Shown here: one piece after another, positions 27,602 to 36,508 of the stretch
Layout: every line of letters begins with the position of its first letter
Position numbering within the stretch: the first letter of the stretch is position 1
Assembly: GCA_900609035.2 (NCBI GenBank)
Contig: UXAT02000052.1
Coordinates: 62,001 to 126,000 of the forward strand
Direction of reading: 5' to 3'
DNA from: Candidatus Defluviicoccus seviourii
GTDB lineage: Bacteria; Pseudomonadota; Alphaproteobacteria; Rhodospirillales; Defluviicoccaceae
DNA: 64,000 nucleotides
Notes under the pieces: model-generated
The model's database searches: none
What the model saw: the letters and a program-made list of their open reading frames with translations, nothing else
Told to the model about the DNA's origin: nothing
Position numbers and translations under genes: made by a program

Positions 27602-28913
27602 TTGGCGAACCGACGGCCGCACCCTGCTGCTGCTGACCGCCGCCTTCATTGCCGCGCTGGCGATCCCGTTTGACGCGCCGCGCTTTGAGGGCGCGCTGAA
27701 CGAGGCGTTCGCGCTGCTGCAATGGTATGCGCGCGAGCACGTGGTTCTGTGCCTGCTGCCGGCATTGCTGATCGCCGGCGCCATCGCCGTGTTCATCAGC
27801 CAGGGCGCGGTCATTCGCCTGCTCGGTGCCGGCGCTAACAAGGGGGTGGCGTACGGCATCGCGTCGGTCTCGGGCACCATCCTCGCCGTCTGCTCGTGCA
27901 CGGTGCTGCCATTATTTGGCGGTCTCTACAAACGCGGCGCTGGCCTTGGCCCGGCAATCGCCTTTCTCTACTCGGGACCTGCAATCAACATCCTTGCCAT
28001 CGTGCTGACGGCGAAGGTGCTTGGTTTCGAGCTGGGCGCGGCGAGGGCAATCGGCGCTGTGGCGTTCTCAGTGATCATTGGCCTGATCATGGCGTTTCTC
28101 TACTGCCGCGAAGAGCGGGAACGCAACGGCGCGGCCAATGGCGGGCAAATGGTGCTGCCCGAGGACGGCTATGCGTTCCCGACCGGGGCGGTTGTTGCGC
28201 TGTTCGCGCTGATGATTGCGTTCCTCGTGTTCGCCAACTGGGCGCCTGCCGATCCGCAGGACAGTGCCGTCTGGCACGCCGTCTTCGCCTGGAAGTGGAT
28301 CCTCGCCGGCCTGAGCGCCGCGGGCGCCGCCCTGGTGCTGATCTTTGCTCTGGGGTTCATCTGGTGGCGGATCACGCTGGTCGCTGCATTCGCCGCCGGG
28401 TTCACCATCGTCCTGCCCGACCAGCCGCAGTTCGCGGTCGCTGCGGGTGTTCTCGGATTGTGCGTCGCCGCCGCCACGCAACCCGGCGCCGGTCAGGACT
28501 GGTTCGAGCAGACCTGGGGCTTTGCCAAGCTGATCCTGCCGCTGCTGCTGGTGGGCGTGCTCGTCGCCGGCTTGTTGCTAGGACGGCCGGGGCAGGAGGG
28601 ACTGATCCCGTCGGCGTGGGTGGCGGCGGCGGTCGGCGGCAACTCGCTGGCATCGAACGCGTTCGCGGCGATTGCCGGGGCCTTCATGTATTTCGCGACG
28701 CTGACCGAGATCCCGATCACCCAGGCGCTGCTCGGCGCCGGCATGGGCAAGGGGCCGGCACTGGCGCTGCTGCTGGCTGGCCCGGCGCTGTCGCTGCCCA
28801 ACATGCTGGTGATCCGCATCTTTCTCGGCACACCGAAAACGATTGTCTACGTCTCGCTGGTGGTGATCATGGCGACGGTCACCGGCATGGTCTACGGCAC
28901 TTATTGGGGTTAA
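27591..28913 (+). CDS. Permease of the ArsP/YraQ type (PF03773-like)
   Basis: A 440-residue polytopic protein in the permease family that includes the organoarsenical exporter ArsP. The first half has the signature SGTILAVCSCTVLPLFGGLYKRGAGLG with a CSC motif and then FLYSGPAINILAIV. The second half repeats the fold with VGGNSLASNAFAAIAGAFMYF. The cysteine pair suggests thiol-based metalloid handling. It follows arsR with an 11-bp overlap and precedes a thioredoxin-like gene. Confidence 0.85.
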   Translation: MPFDWRTDGRTLLLLTAAFIAALAIPFDAPRFEGALNEAFALLQWYAREHVVLCLLPALLIAGAIAVFISQGAVIRLLGAGANKGVAYGIASVSGTILAVCSCTVLPLFGGLYKRGAGLGPAIAFLYSGPAINILAIVLTAKVLGFELGAARAIGAVAFSVIIGLIMAFLYCREERERNGAANGGQMVLPEDGYAFPTGAVVALFALMIAFLVFANWAPADPQDSAVWHAVFAWKWILAGLSAAGAALVLIFALGFIWWRITLVAAFAAGFTIVLPDQPQFAVAAGVLGLCVAAATQPGAGQDWFEQTWGFAKLILPLLLVGVLVAGLLLGRPGQEGLIPSAWVAAAVGGNSLASNAFAAIAGAFMYFATLTEIPITQALLGAGMGKGPALALLLAGPALSLPNMLVIRIFLGTPKTIVYVSLVVIMATVTGMVYGTYWG

Positions 28914-28924
28914 GGAGAGCCATC

Positions 28925-29161
28925 ATGGTCGATTTCAAGATCCTCGGATCGGGTTGCGCCAAGTGCGTCAAGCTCGCCGAAAACACCGAAGCGGCGGCCA
29001 AGGAACTGGGCCTGGACTACACCGTCGGCAAGATTACCGACCGCAACCAGATCGTCGACGCCGGCGTGATGATGACGCCGGCGCTGATAGTCGACGGCAA
29101 GGTCAGGTCCTCGGGCAAGGTGCTGACGCCGGAGCAGATCAAGGCCCTGCTGACGTCGTAA
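28925..29161 (+). CDS. Small thioredoxin-fold protein (redox-active disulfide protein 2 type)
   Basis: A 78-residue thioredoxin-like protein with the active-site motif GSGCAKCVKL (C-x2-C) at residues 11-14 and the cis-Pro segment MMTPALIVDGKV. Proteins of this type are repeatedly found beside PF03773 permeases and ArsR regulators. It may reduce or carry the metal or metalloid handled by the permease. An AAGGAG site precedes ATG 28925, 11 bp after the permease stop. Confidence 0.9.
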   Translation: MVDFKILGSGCAKCVKLAENTEAAAKELGLDYTVGKITDRNQIVDAGVMMTPALIVDGKVRSSGKVLTPEQIKALLTS

Positions 29162-29198
29162 AGCACAATCCGATCCGACGCGCACGGAGGCGACAAAG

Positions 29199-29780
29199 AT
29201 GAGGCCGCATCATGCAGCCAACTCGGCGCCAGCAAAGCCGCTGAGAGCGCTCCGCACGGCCTCAATCAACGATGGGACACGGCTGATGCTGGCGGCGCTG
29301 ATGCTGATCGGGGCCGGCGCGCTGGTCATCGCGCTGATCGGGGAGCATGTGTTCCGGATCGAGCCGTGCGTTCTCTGTCTCTACCAACGCGTGCCTTACG
29401 TCATCGTCGCACTCGTCGCTGCCGCCGGGCTGGTCCTGCCACTGTCGCCGAAGATGCGCGGGCGAGCGATCGTGCTGTGTGCCCTCGTACTCGCCGCCGG
29501 TGCGGCGCTTGCGTTTTACAGCGTCGGCGTTGAGGAACGGTGGTGGGCTGGCGTCGCGGGCTGCGAGGGGACGATTCCCTCGATCGCAACCGGCCAAAAT
29601 CTTCAGGACCTCCTACGGCAATCGGCCGGCGGCTTGCGCGCCTGCGATGAGAATGTCTGGCGGCTGTTTGGCGTCTCGTTGGCCGGCTACAATGTGTTGG
29701 TGCAGGTTGTGGTTGCGCTCGCGTCTCTGGCGGGATTGCGGCGGCTACGCAGCCTCCGGCAACCGGGCTTCCAGCTGTGA
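29199..29780 (+). CDS. dsbB: Disulfide bond formation protein B (DsbB)
   Basis: A 193-residue inner-membrane protein with four helices. The first periplasmic redox pair is in EPCVLCLYQR (C-x2-C, followed by the Gln-Arg of the quinone site). The second pair comes from GCEGTIP and LRACDENVW. DsbB re-oxidises DsbA using quinone. A polar extension of about 30 residues precedes the first helix. It overlaps the CDF exporter by 4 bp. Its presence in a metal-resistance-like operon is notable, and dsbA is not nearby. Confidence 0.9.
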   Translation: MRPHHAANSAPAKPLRALRTASINDGTRLMLAALMLIGAGALVIALIGEHVFRIEPCVLCLYQRVPYVIVALVAAAGLVLPLSPKMRGRAIVLCALVLAAGAALAFYSVGVEERWWAGVAGCEGTIPSIATGQNLQDLLRQSAGGLRACDENVWRLFGVSLAGYNVLVQVVVALASLAGLRRLRSLRQPGFQL

Positions 29781-30784
29781 CCCCGCACGACCACCTGCAT
29801 GGCGATCTGCATGGGCATGGGCATGGACATGCGCACGGGCATCCGCATGCGCACGGGCATCCGCATGCGCACGGGCATGCGCACGGCCGTCCGTTTGCGC
29901 CAGCGGTCGCTCTCAACCTCGCGGTTGTCGCCGCCGAAGCCACCGCTGGTGTGCTAGCCGACTCGCTGGCGCTGATCGCCGATGCCGCCCATAACCTTGC
30001 CGATGTCGGCTCGTTGCTCCTGGCCTGGAGTGCCGATGGGCTTGCGCGCCGCGCGCCATCACCGCAGCGCACCTACGGCTTCGGCCGGGCGACGATCCTC
30101 GCCGCGCTGGTCAACGCGATTCTGCTGTTCGCCATCGTAGGCGGCCTCATGCTGGAGGCCGTGCAGCGCTTTCGCGACCCGCCGCCGGCAGCGGACGGCA
30201 ACATCGTCATGCTGGTGGCGGCTTTGGCGCTGGCCGTCAATGCCGTCTCGGCTTGGCTGCTGGCGTCCGATCGGCATCGCGATCTCAACGTGCGGGCCGC
30301 CTTCCAGCACATGGTTGCCGACGCGGCGGTCTCTGCAGCCGTCATCATCGTCGGTGCGATCCTTTTGCTGACCGGCTGGCGGTGGGTCGATCCGCTGGCG
30401 AGTCTCCTGCTTGCGATCGGTATCGGCGTTTCCGGCTGGCGCGTGCTGCACGCCTCCTTCCACCTGGCCATCGATGGCGTGCCGCAGCACATCGATCGCG
30501 CCGGGGTGGAAGCGTACCTGCGCGGGATCGCCGGCGTCAGCGGGCTGCACGATCTGCACATCTGGGCGCTCAGCACGACCCGTGTCGCGCTGACCGCGCA
30601 TCTCGTGATGCCCGCCGGCACACCCGACGATGCCTTCCTCGATCGCCTGGCCGGCAATCTCGCCGAGCATTTCGGCATTGCGCATGCGACCATCCAGGTC
30701 GAGCGCGGCGACGGGCCGGAATGCCGCCTAGCCTGCGGGGAGCCGCATTCCGCCGCGCCCGCGGTCGCCGGCCAACTGGGCTGA
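29777..30784 (+). CDS. Cation diffusion facilitator (CDF) metal exporter
   Basis: A 335-residue Zn2+/Co2+/Cd2+:proton antiporter. Residues 2-35 are a His-rich tract of alternating His and Gly/Ala/Pro. Six helices follow, with the metal-site motifs DSLALIADAAHNLADVGS (helix 2) and HMVADAAVSAAVI (helix 5), each with the H/D-x3-D pattern. The C-terminal cytoplasmic domain contains GVSGLHDLHIWAL. The GTG start overlaps dsbB. It closes the arsR-led cluster. Confidence 0.93.
   Translation: MTPHDHLHGDLHGHGHGHAHGHPHAHGHPHAHGHAHGRPFAPAVALNLAVVAAEATAGVLADSLALIADAAHNLADVGSLLLAWSADGLARRAPSPQRTYGFGRATILAALVNAILLFAIVGGLMLEAVQRFRDPPPAADGNIVMLVAALALAVNAVSAWLLASDRHRDLNVRAAFQHMVADAAVSAAVIIVGAILLLTGWRWVDPLASLLLAIGIGVSGWRVLHASFHLAIDGVPQHIDRAGVEAYLRGIAGVSGLHDLHIWALSTTRVALTAHLVMPAGTPDDAFLDRLAGNLAEHFGIAHATIQVERGDGPECRLACGEPHSAAPAVAGQLG
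29828..29881 (+). repeat. Three 18-bp tandem repeats encoding a His-rich tract
   Basis: Two perfect 18-bp units (29828-29845 and 29846-29863) and a third nearly perfect one encode HAHGHP-type repeats at the N-terminus of the CDF exporter. Such in-frame units can change number by slippage and so alter the metal-binding capacity of the tail. Confidence 0.8.
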
Positions 30785-30874
30785 ATGGCAGCTGGGCTAA
30801 ACGCCAGCTGGGCTTAACGACGGTACGTGCACGCCCGGCTTGCGGCAGGCTGCCGAAGCTTCCAGATTCCAGGC

Positions 30875-32014
30875 ATGCAGGAACCGACCTACCTCGACTA
30901 TAACGCCGGCGCGCCGCTGAAGCCCGCGGCACGGGCGGCGATGGTGGAGGCGCTTGCCGTCACCTGTAATCCGTCATCGGTGCACGCGTTCGGGCGGGCC
31001 GCCAGGCGCATCATCGAGGCTGCGCGAAGGGACGTCGCTGTTTTGCTGAACGCGCCGCCGAGCGCCGTCATCTTCACGTCCGGCGCGACGGAGGCCAACA
31101 ATGCCGCGCTCAAAGCGGCAGCGCCGGGGCGGGTGCTGGTTTCGGCGATCGAACACCTCTCCATTCTGGCGGCTGTCCCGCAGGCGCAACGGCTGCCGGT
31201 GCTGCCGTCCGGCGTTATCGACCTCGCTGCGCTGGAGGATGTGCTCGCCGGGCCAGAGCCGGCGGAGCTCGTTGCGGTGATGGCGGTCAACAACGAGACC
31301 GGCGTTATCCAGCCGATCGCGGCCGTGGCGGCGCTGGCGCGGCGCTTCGGCGCCCGCCTCCACGTCGATGCCGTCCAGGCAGCCGGGCGCATACCGCTTG
31401 ACGCGCAGCACCTCGGCGTTGCGAGCATGAGCCTCTCCGCGCACAAGCTGGGCGGGCCGCAAGGTGCGGGTGCCCTCGTCCTCCTCGACGACGCGCGTTT
31501 CCGGCCGCTCATCAAGGGCGGCGGGCAGGAGCGCAGCCGCCGCGCCGGCACCGAGAACGTTGCCGCCATCGCCGGCTTCGCGGCTGCCGCCCGGGAGGCG
31601 GCCCGGCTTGAGGAGCCCGCTCTCCTCGCTCCCCTGCGCGACCGCCTGGAAAGCCTCGTCACGGCGCTGGTGCCGGAAACGGTGGTGATTGCCGCTGCGA
31701 GCCCGCGCGTCGCCAACACGGCGTGCCTGAGCCTGCCCGGTGTCCGCGCGGAAACCCTTGTCATCGCGCTCGATCTCGAAGGCTACGCGGTGAGTGCCGG
31801 CGCCGCGTGCTCAAGCGGCAAGGTCAAGGCGTCCGACGTCCTGCAGGCGATGGGAGTCGCGCCGCAGGTTGCTGCCGGCGCAGTCCGCGTCAGCCTTGGC
31901 TGGACGACCGACGGCGCTGCAGTCGACGGTTTCGCAAACGCCTGGGAGCGGGTGGCGGCGCGGCTGGTGCCTCACCGCGGCGGGGACGATGCCCGGCTCC
32001 CGACAGCCGGCTGA
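30875..32014 (+). CDS. Cysteine desulfurase (NifS/IscS family)
   Basis: A 379-residue PLP enzyme that removes sulfur from cysteine as an enzyme-bound persulfide. It starts YLDYNAGAP, has FTSGATEANNAALK, the PLP Lys in SLSAHKLGGPQG (about residue 190) and the catalytic Cys in SAGAACSSGKVKAS (about 310). ATG 30875 gives the usual N-terminus. The sulfur could feed Fe-S cluster assembly or tRNA thiolation. mnmA lies about 3 kb downstream on the same strand, separated by two leftward genes. Confidence 0.92.
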   Translation: MQEPTYLDYNAGAPLKPAARAAMVEALAVTCNPSSVHAFGRAARRIIEAARRDVAVLLNAPPSAVIFTSGATEANNAALKAAAPGRVLVSAIEHLSILAAVPQAQRLPVLPSGVIDLAALEDVLAGPEPAELVAVMAVNNETGVIQPIAAVAALARRFGARLHVDAVQAAGRIPLDAQHLGVASMSLSAHKLGGPQGAGALVLLDDARFRPLIKGGGQERSRRAGTENVAAIAGFAAAAREAARLEEPALLAPLRDRLESLVTALVPETVVIAAASPRVANTACLSLPGVRAETLVIALDLEGYAVSAGAACSSGKVKASDVLQAMGVAPQVAAGAVRVSLGWTTDGAAVDGFANAWERVAARLVPHRGGDDARLPTAG

Positions 32015-32026
32015 GGATAGGAACGC

Positions 32027-33172
32027 TTACGCGCAGCCGTCAATGGTCCGGCAGGCGCGCGTCCACTGCCGCATGCAATGCGCCATCTGGTGGAAAAAGC
32101 CGCGCACGGCATCGGACCAGAAGCGGCTGCTGGTCCGCTCGGCGAGCTCCTCCAGGCCATGGCTGAGCGCATCGTAGGTGTCGGCATAGGTCGTGCCGGA
32201 GAGGCGCGCTTGTGTCGTCAGCCAGGGGAGCACTTCTTCGAGCAGAAGAATGCAGGCCCACTCGCGGGTGGCGTCGTTGAGGTAGCTGTGCGAGTTGCGC
32301 CGATGTTCGGCCACCGGGGTGCCGACGCGGATGGCACCGCCCAGGTGTCGCGCGCACGCCTGAACGAAGTAGCCGGAGAAGATGTCGCCATAGCGGTCGA
32401 TGGCGTTGCCGCCGATCTCGTAGCCCATGCGGACGAAATAGTAGGCGCCAAGGGCATCGCGCCGCAGCGCAGTGTTCTGCGTATTGATGGGTGACCAAGC
32501 CTTGGCGCCAAGCGTGACCGAGGGCGCCGTCACCGCGGTCGCCTGCGGCGGATTGACCAGCCAGGTAATGGCGTCGCAGTCCGGATCCTTGAGCCACAGC
32601 CCGGCGTTGATGTGCACGGGCGCCAGGCTTTCCTGCCGCGTCGCGTTTTCGGCGCGATGGCGTGCCGCATAGGGAAAGCCGCGCGGATAGACGGGGCCTG
32701 GCTTGGCGAAATCGAGCATGGTGCAGATGTTGAAATAGCCGGTCTCCGTCTGCACGAGCGGTGTATCGACATCGTCGCGGCAGACGACCGCATGCTCGGC
32801 GAAGAAGTCCTCATCCGCATGCGGGAAATTGTCGTCATCGATCGAGATGACGAAGTCAGCGCCACTCTCGTAGGCCATCAGATAGCCGACGTTGCGCCGG
32901 TTGTCCGAGTTGAGCGGGATGAACGCGGGCGACAAGCCGAAACGGCCGGTGTACGCATCCTGCTCCGCGAGTGACGGGCAGCGGACATCCCATCCCCGGC
33001 TTTGCAATGTCCGGCAGCGTTCGATGGCGGCGTCCGGTGTCTTTTTGTCGATGATCAGATAGCACGTCACCTGGTCGAGGTGGCCATAACGGGCGAAGTT
33101 CTCGTAACAGGCATCGAGGACGACCGGATCGTTGATCGTCGTCAAGACCAAAGCAGCGGTACGATCAGTCAT
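32027..33172 (-). CDS. Putative GT-A-fold glycosyltransferase (STELLO/RGP-like)
   Basis: A 381-residue soluble protein. The segment PLNSDNRRNVGYLMAYESGA, followed by FVISIDDDNFP, resembles the STELLO (DUF288) and reversibly glycosylated polypeptide families. The DDD would be the metal/nucleotide-sugar DxD motif. No membrane helix is present. It is followed in the same orientation by the methyltransferase fusion gene upstream, so the pair may modify a surface glycan. The assignment to a glycosyltransferase fold is moderate, and the donor and acceptor are unknown. Confidence 0.6.
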   Translation of the reverse strand: MTDRTAALVLTTINDPVVLDACYENFARYGHLDQVTCYLIIDKKTPDAAIERCRTLQSRGWDVRCPSLAEQDAYTGRFGLSPAFIPLNSDNRRNVGYLMAYESGADFVISIDDDNFPHADEDFFAEHAVVCRDDVDTPLVQTETGYFNICTMLDFAKPGPVYPRGFPYAARHRAENATRQESLAPVHINAGLWLKDPDCDAITWLVNPPQATAVTAPSVTLGAKAWSPINTQNTALRRDALGAYYFVRMGYEIGGNAIDRYGDIFSGYFVQACARHLGGAIRVGTPVAEHRRNSHSYLNDATREWACILLLEEVLPWLTTQARLSGTTYADTYDALSHGLEELAERTSSRFWSDAVRGFFHQMAHCMRQWTRACRTIDGCA

Positions 33173-33217
33173 TCACGTGTTCCGACACTAAAGCGCACCA
33201 ACAAACTGTGCGCACAC

Positions 33218-34861
33218 CTACTCGCCAGCGCGAGTGAGTTGTTGAGAAGAAGCGAGATTGTCGAAATAACTGCGCCAGTCGTCTTTGTTCTTGATAAGCT
33301 CTCTGTACTTCATCGCCTCGTGCTTCTCGCCTTGATATTTCACGATCATGCCGGTATCGGGGTCAAATCGACCCCAGGACCAGCTTGATGGATCGTTGGT
33401 GCCACGCACCGTGAACATGACGTAGGGGAATCGGCGAACCCGCCGGGCCAGACCCCGCTTGGTGAACTGGAAACGCAGGTAGCGCTCAATATTCCACTGG
33501 TTGTAGCGCCGCATCTCGGTGAGGAGAGCTTTGGGCCGCACGACGATGTCATCGATCAGGCTCAAGGCCGGTTCGAGATCGTTCGCCGATACGACCAGAT
33601 GACGGTCCGTGAAACCGCCGTAGTCCTCCCCGTTGGGGATCCACAGCGCGTCGCGGTCGAGCACGTCGATGGGCGGGTGCGGCGAGAAGTAGAAGAAGTC
33701 CGATCGCGTAATGATGAAACGATCATACTGCGCGATGAGACCATCCTTGCGGAGGTGGTGCAGAAGCAGCCAGCGGAAAAAGATCTGGATGCTGCCGGAG
33801 CCGGGTTGGGAATTATCGCCCTTGATGCCGCCCAGCCACTGGTTGCCGACCGAAAGCAGCGTTCGCCAATCGTCGGCGCCGCCCAATACATCGCGCGCCA
33901 GCTCAAAGCCGTCGCCGTAGTCTGTGAACTCTGGAACGGTCCAGCGGTGGCGGGCGTTGACGAAGTACGGATTGGTCGTATCGAAGCGCTCGTCGGTGCC
34001 GATACACACGGCGAGATCGGCGTTCAGCTCATCGAGAACATTCTGTTTGAAGTTCTGCCACGTGAGTTCGTGCGCGCGGAGCTGGCCCAGCATGCAAACG
34101 AGCACCCGCTCCCCGCTCTTTGGCTGTGCGGCCAGAGGCGCCGGCGCTTTCGCCGTGTTTGCCGCCGGGCATGTCGCCGGCATCGTCGCCTCGCTGGGGC
34201 TGGCGGCCGGCTGCACCGGTTTCGCCATCGGCCGGCGCTGGAGGAAGGTCCACAACGTGTCGGTGCCGGCGGCAGTCGGGATGGAGAGATCCAAGCCCTT
34301 CGGCGTCTCGAGACCGGCCCGGCGGATCAACTCCAGCCACATCCGCTTGCCGAACACGCTGGTGTGGTTGGGGTGGGCCTCTTGTCCGCAGGCCGTGTCG
34401 GAGGCGTGCATTTCCAGATAGAGGACGCCCCCCGGCCGCAGGACGCGGAACAGTTCGGTCAGGGTGAACAGCGGCATCGCGCTCCGGTTAAGGACCCGCG
34501 GGCACCAGATGAGATCAAAGCTTTCCGGCTCGAAATCGAGAAACGAGGGATCCATCTCCCGCGCGTCGAAGCCAAGCCGGCGGCAGTGCGCGACGTCCTG
34601 CGGGCTGCCGATGCCGACCGCGCGCAGCCCAGCGTTCTGGAACAGGCCCAAGGCCGTGCCGCGGCCGCACGCGGTGTCCAGCACGCGCGCGCCTGCCGGC
34701 ACCTGGAATGTTGAGCAGAGCCGCTCATACATCATCAGGCAGAGCGACTCTTCGAGCTCCGGAGTGAGGGCCGGGGCGGCGTCGCGTTTCAGCTCAGAGA
34801 GGAAGCTGTCGAGCCGCGCGTACTTCTCTAGGGCGAACGGCTTGCTGAGGGGCGTACCCAT
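33218..34861 (-). CDS. SAM-dependent methyltransferase fused to an uncharacterised domain
   Basis: A 547-residue two-part protein. Residues 1-210 form a class I methyltransferase with GARVLDTACGRGTALGLF (SAM-binding motif I), EPESFDLIWCPRVLNRS and LRPGGVLYLEMHASD. A Pro/Ala-rich linker (about 212-247) joins it to a C-terminal domain of about 300 residues starting RVLVCMLGQLRAHELTW. That domain contains QYDRFIITRSDFFYF and LWIPNGEDYGGFTDRHLVV, and I do not recognise it with confidence. The neighbour is a glycosyltransferase-like gene, so a role in cell-surface glycan modification is likely but inferred. Confidence 0.7.
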   Translation of the reverse strand: MGTPLSKPFALEKYARLDSFLSELKRDAAPALTPELEESLCLMMYERLCSTFQVPAGARVLDTACGRGTALGLFQNAGLRAVGIGSPQDVAHCRRLGFDAREMDPSFLDFEPESFDLIWCPRVLNRSAMPLFTLTELFRVLRPGGVLYLEMHASDTACGQEAHPNHTSVFGKRMWLELIRRAGLETPKGLDLSIPTAAGTDTLWTFLQRRPMAKPVQPAASPSEATMPATCPAANTAKAPAPLAAQPKSGERVLVCMLGQLRAHELTWQNFKQNVLDELNADLAVCIGTDERFDTTNPYFVNARHRWTVPEFTDYGDGFELARDVLGGADDWRTLLSVGNQWLGGIKGDNSQPGSGSIQIFFRWLLLHHLRKDGLIAQYDRFIITRSDFFYFSPHPPIDVLDRDALWIPNGEDYGGFTDRHLVVSANDLEPALSLIDDIVVRPKALLTEMRRYNQWNIERYLRFQFTKRGLARRVRRFPYVMFTVRGTNDPSSWSWGRFDPDTGMIVKYQGEKHEAMKYRELIKNKDDWRSYFDNLASSQQLTRAGE

Positions 34862-35156
34862 GGTCTTGCGGATCCCAAGTCCTTCTGGCGATAGTGCGGC
34901 TTTGCCGCCATGCGACGGCGACCGGCCGGCCGCTGCGGTTGAGCGGCGTGCGGGCGATTGCTGGTCGTCAGCGCCTTACTGTGCCAAGAAAGGCCTTAAA
35001 CCCTGGTAAAGGCGCAATCGGCGTGCACTGCGGCAGCGAGGACATGAAGCGGAGAGATCGTGCGTTGAGTGAGAGTTGGGCATCAGCTTCGGCCATCGGG
35101 CAGCCACCGCCGGCCGGTTGCCGCCGCCGCCCGGTTCGGCATCGGTTCGCCCCCGC

Positions 35157-36290
35157 ATGATCGATCTCGGCCTCAAGAAACCGCGCGGCCGCACACGCGT
35201 CGTCGTCGCCATGTCGGGCGGCGTCGATTCCGCCACCTCGGCGGCGCTCCTCAAGGAAGCGGGTTACGACGTCGTCGGCATCACGCTGCAGCTCTACGAT
35301 CATGGCCAGACGATGCGGCGGCCGGGCAGTTGCTGCGCCGCCGACGACATCCTCGATGCGCGCGCGATCGCCGACCAGATCGGCATTCCGCACTATGTCC
35401 TCGACGCCGAGGAGCGCTTCCGGGCCAAAGTGATGGAGTCCTTCGCCGACAGCTATCTGGCCGGCGAGACGCCGATCCCGTGCGTGCTCTGCAACCAACA
35501 CCTGAAGTTCGGCGATCTGCTGGCGACGGCGCGCGACCTCGGCGCCGATGCGGTCGCGACCGGGCATTACGCGCTGCGCGTTGACGGCAGGCAGGGGCCG
35601 GAGCTGCACTGCGCGCGGGACCGCAACCGCGATCAGAGCTACTTCCTGTTCGCGACCACGCGGGAGCAGCTGGCGCGGCTCCACTTTCCCTTGGGCGGCC
35701 TGTCGAAGGCCGAGACCCGCGCCCATGCCGCGCGCTTAAGCGTGCCGGTCGCGCGAAAGCGGGCGAGCCAGGACATCTGCTTCGTGCCCGGGGGTGATTA
35801 TGGCGCCGTCATCGCCAGGCTGCGCCCCGATGCGGCCCAAGCGGGCGAGATCGTCCATGTCGACGGCCGCGTGCTGGGCCGCCACGCCGGCATCCACCAC
35901 TACACAGTCGGCCAGCGCAAGGGCCTCGGCATCGCCGGCGGCGAACCGCTCTATGTCGTGCGCCTCCAGCCGGCTGAGCGGCGCGTCGTCGTCGGCCCCA
36001 AGGAGGCGCTGGCCTGCAGCGTCGTTTCGCTACGCGCCGTCAACTGGCTGGGCGATCCGTTGACGGATGCGGAGCGCGAAGCGGGCATTGCGGTTCAGGT
36101 CCGGCTGCGCTCGACTCAAGGGTTGGCTGACGCGCGCGTCGTGCTTAGCGCCGACGGCAGCGCGCGCGTGCATCTCCAGACTGCACAACATGCAGTCGCA
36201 CCCGGCCAGGCGTGCGTTTTCTATCTCGGCGAGCGGGTGCTGGGCGGCGGCTGGATCAGCGGCGCGGAAGCGCTGCCGTCGGCGCCGTAG
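35157..36290 (+). CDS. mnmA: tRNA-specific 2-thiouridylase MnmA
   Basis: A 377-residue enzyme that puts sulfur on U34 of tRNA Lys, Glu and Gln. It has the ATP-pyrophosphatase P-loop [18 protein letters not shown], the first catalytic Cys in [12 protein letters not shown] and the second in [12 protein letters not shown], then [12 protein letters not shown]. It uses sulfur relayed from a cysteine desulfurase such as the gene at 30875. I use ATG 35157, since the frame upstream is low-complexity. It is the last chromosomal gene before the phage junction. Confidence 0.95.
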   Translation: MIDLGLKKPRGRTRVVVAMSGGVDSATSAALLKEAGYDVVGITLQLYDHGQTMRRPGSCCAADDILDARAIADQIGIPHYVLDAEERFRAKVMESFADSYLAGETPIPCVLCNQHLKFGDLLATARDLGADAVATGHYALRVDGRQGPELHCARDRNRDQSYFLFATTREQLARLHFPLGGLSKAETRAHAARLSVPVARKRASQDICFVPGGDYGAVIARLRPDAAQAGEIVHVDGRVLGRHAGIHHYTVGQRKGLGIAGGEPLYVVRLQPAERRVVVGPKEALACSVVSLRAVNWLGDPLTDAEREAGIAVQVRLRSTQGLADARVVLSADGSARVHLQTAQHAVAPGQACVFYLGERVLGGGWISGAEALPSAP

Positions 36291-36315
36291 CGAGGCGCGC
36301 CGGCCTCGCTATCGC

Positions 36316-36371
36316 TGGTGCCCGCGGGGGGACTCGAACCCCCACTCCGTTGCCGGAAACGGATTTTAAGT
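36316..36371 (-). tRNA. 3' half of tRNA-Leu(UAA); phage attachment junction
   Basis: Read leftward, this stretch gives an anticodon loop CTTAAAA (anticodon UAA), the 3' anticodon arm TCCG, a variable arm, a T arm with GGGGG/CCCCC around TTCGAGT, the acceptor strand and CCA. It is the 3' part of a leucine tRNA. The 5' half is not present: beyond 36371 the sequence does not pair and becomes AT-rich phage DNA. This is what remains on the chromosomal side when a phage integrates into the anticodon loop of a tRNA gene. The restored full-length copy should be at the other end of the prophage, outside the window. Confidence 0.85.
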
Positions 36372-36407
36372 GCTCTGCTATGTTAGTATTTTCAGTGGGT
36401 TAAGGAC

Positions 36408-36434
36408 TTTACACAAACAGTTACACAAAAACAG
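36408..36434. repeat. Tandem TTACACAAA repeats near att (candidate integrase arm sites)
   Basis: Two direct copies of a TTACACAAA motif (from 36409 and 36421) lie about 40-60 bp inside the phage from the tRNA remnant. Tyrosine integrases bind such short direct repeats next to attP. No integrase is in view to confirm it. Confidence 0.4.
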
Positions 36435-36467
36435 AGGGAGCGAGCAGCCCTACAATGCCCCCTCTGT
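36426..36467 (-). terminator. Rho-independent terminator of the leftward phage arm
   Basis: Read leftward, an 8-bp stem (ACAGAGGG/CCCTCTGT arms at 36460-36467 and 36431-36438) is followed by TTTTTGTG. It lies downstream of the holin-like gene and would stop leftward transcription before the chromosome. A second hairpin (36482-36506) lies between it and the stop codon. Confidence 0.65.
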
Positions 36468-36508
36468 CCTTGTTGCCCCCTCCGTCGTGAGAGAGTAAAG
36501 CGACGGTT

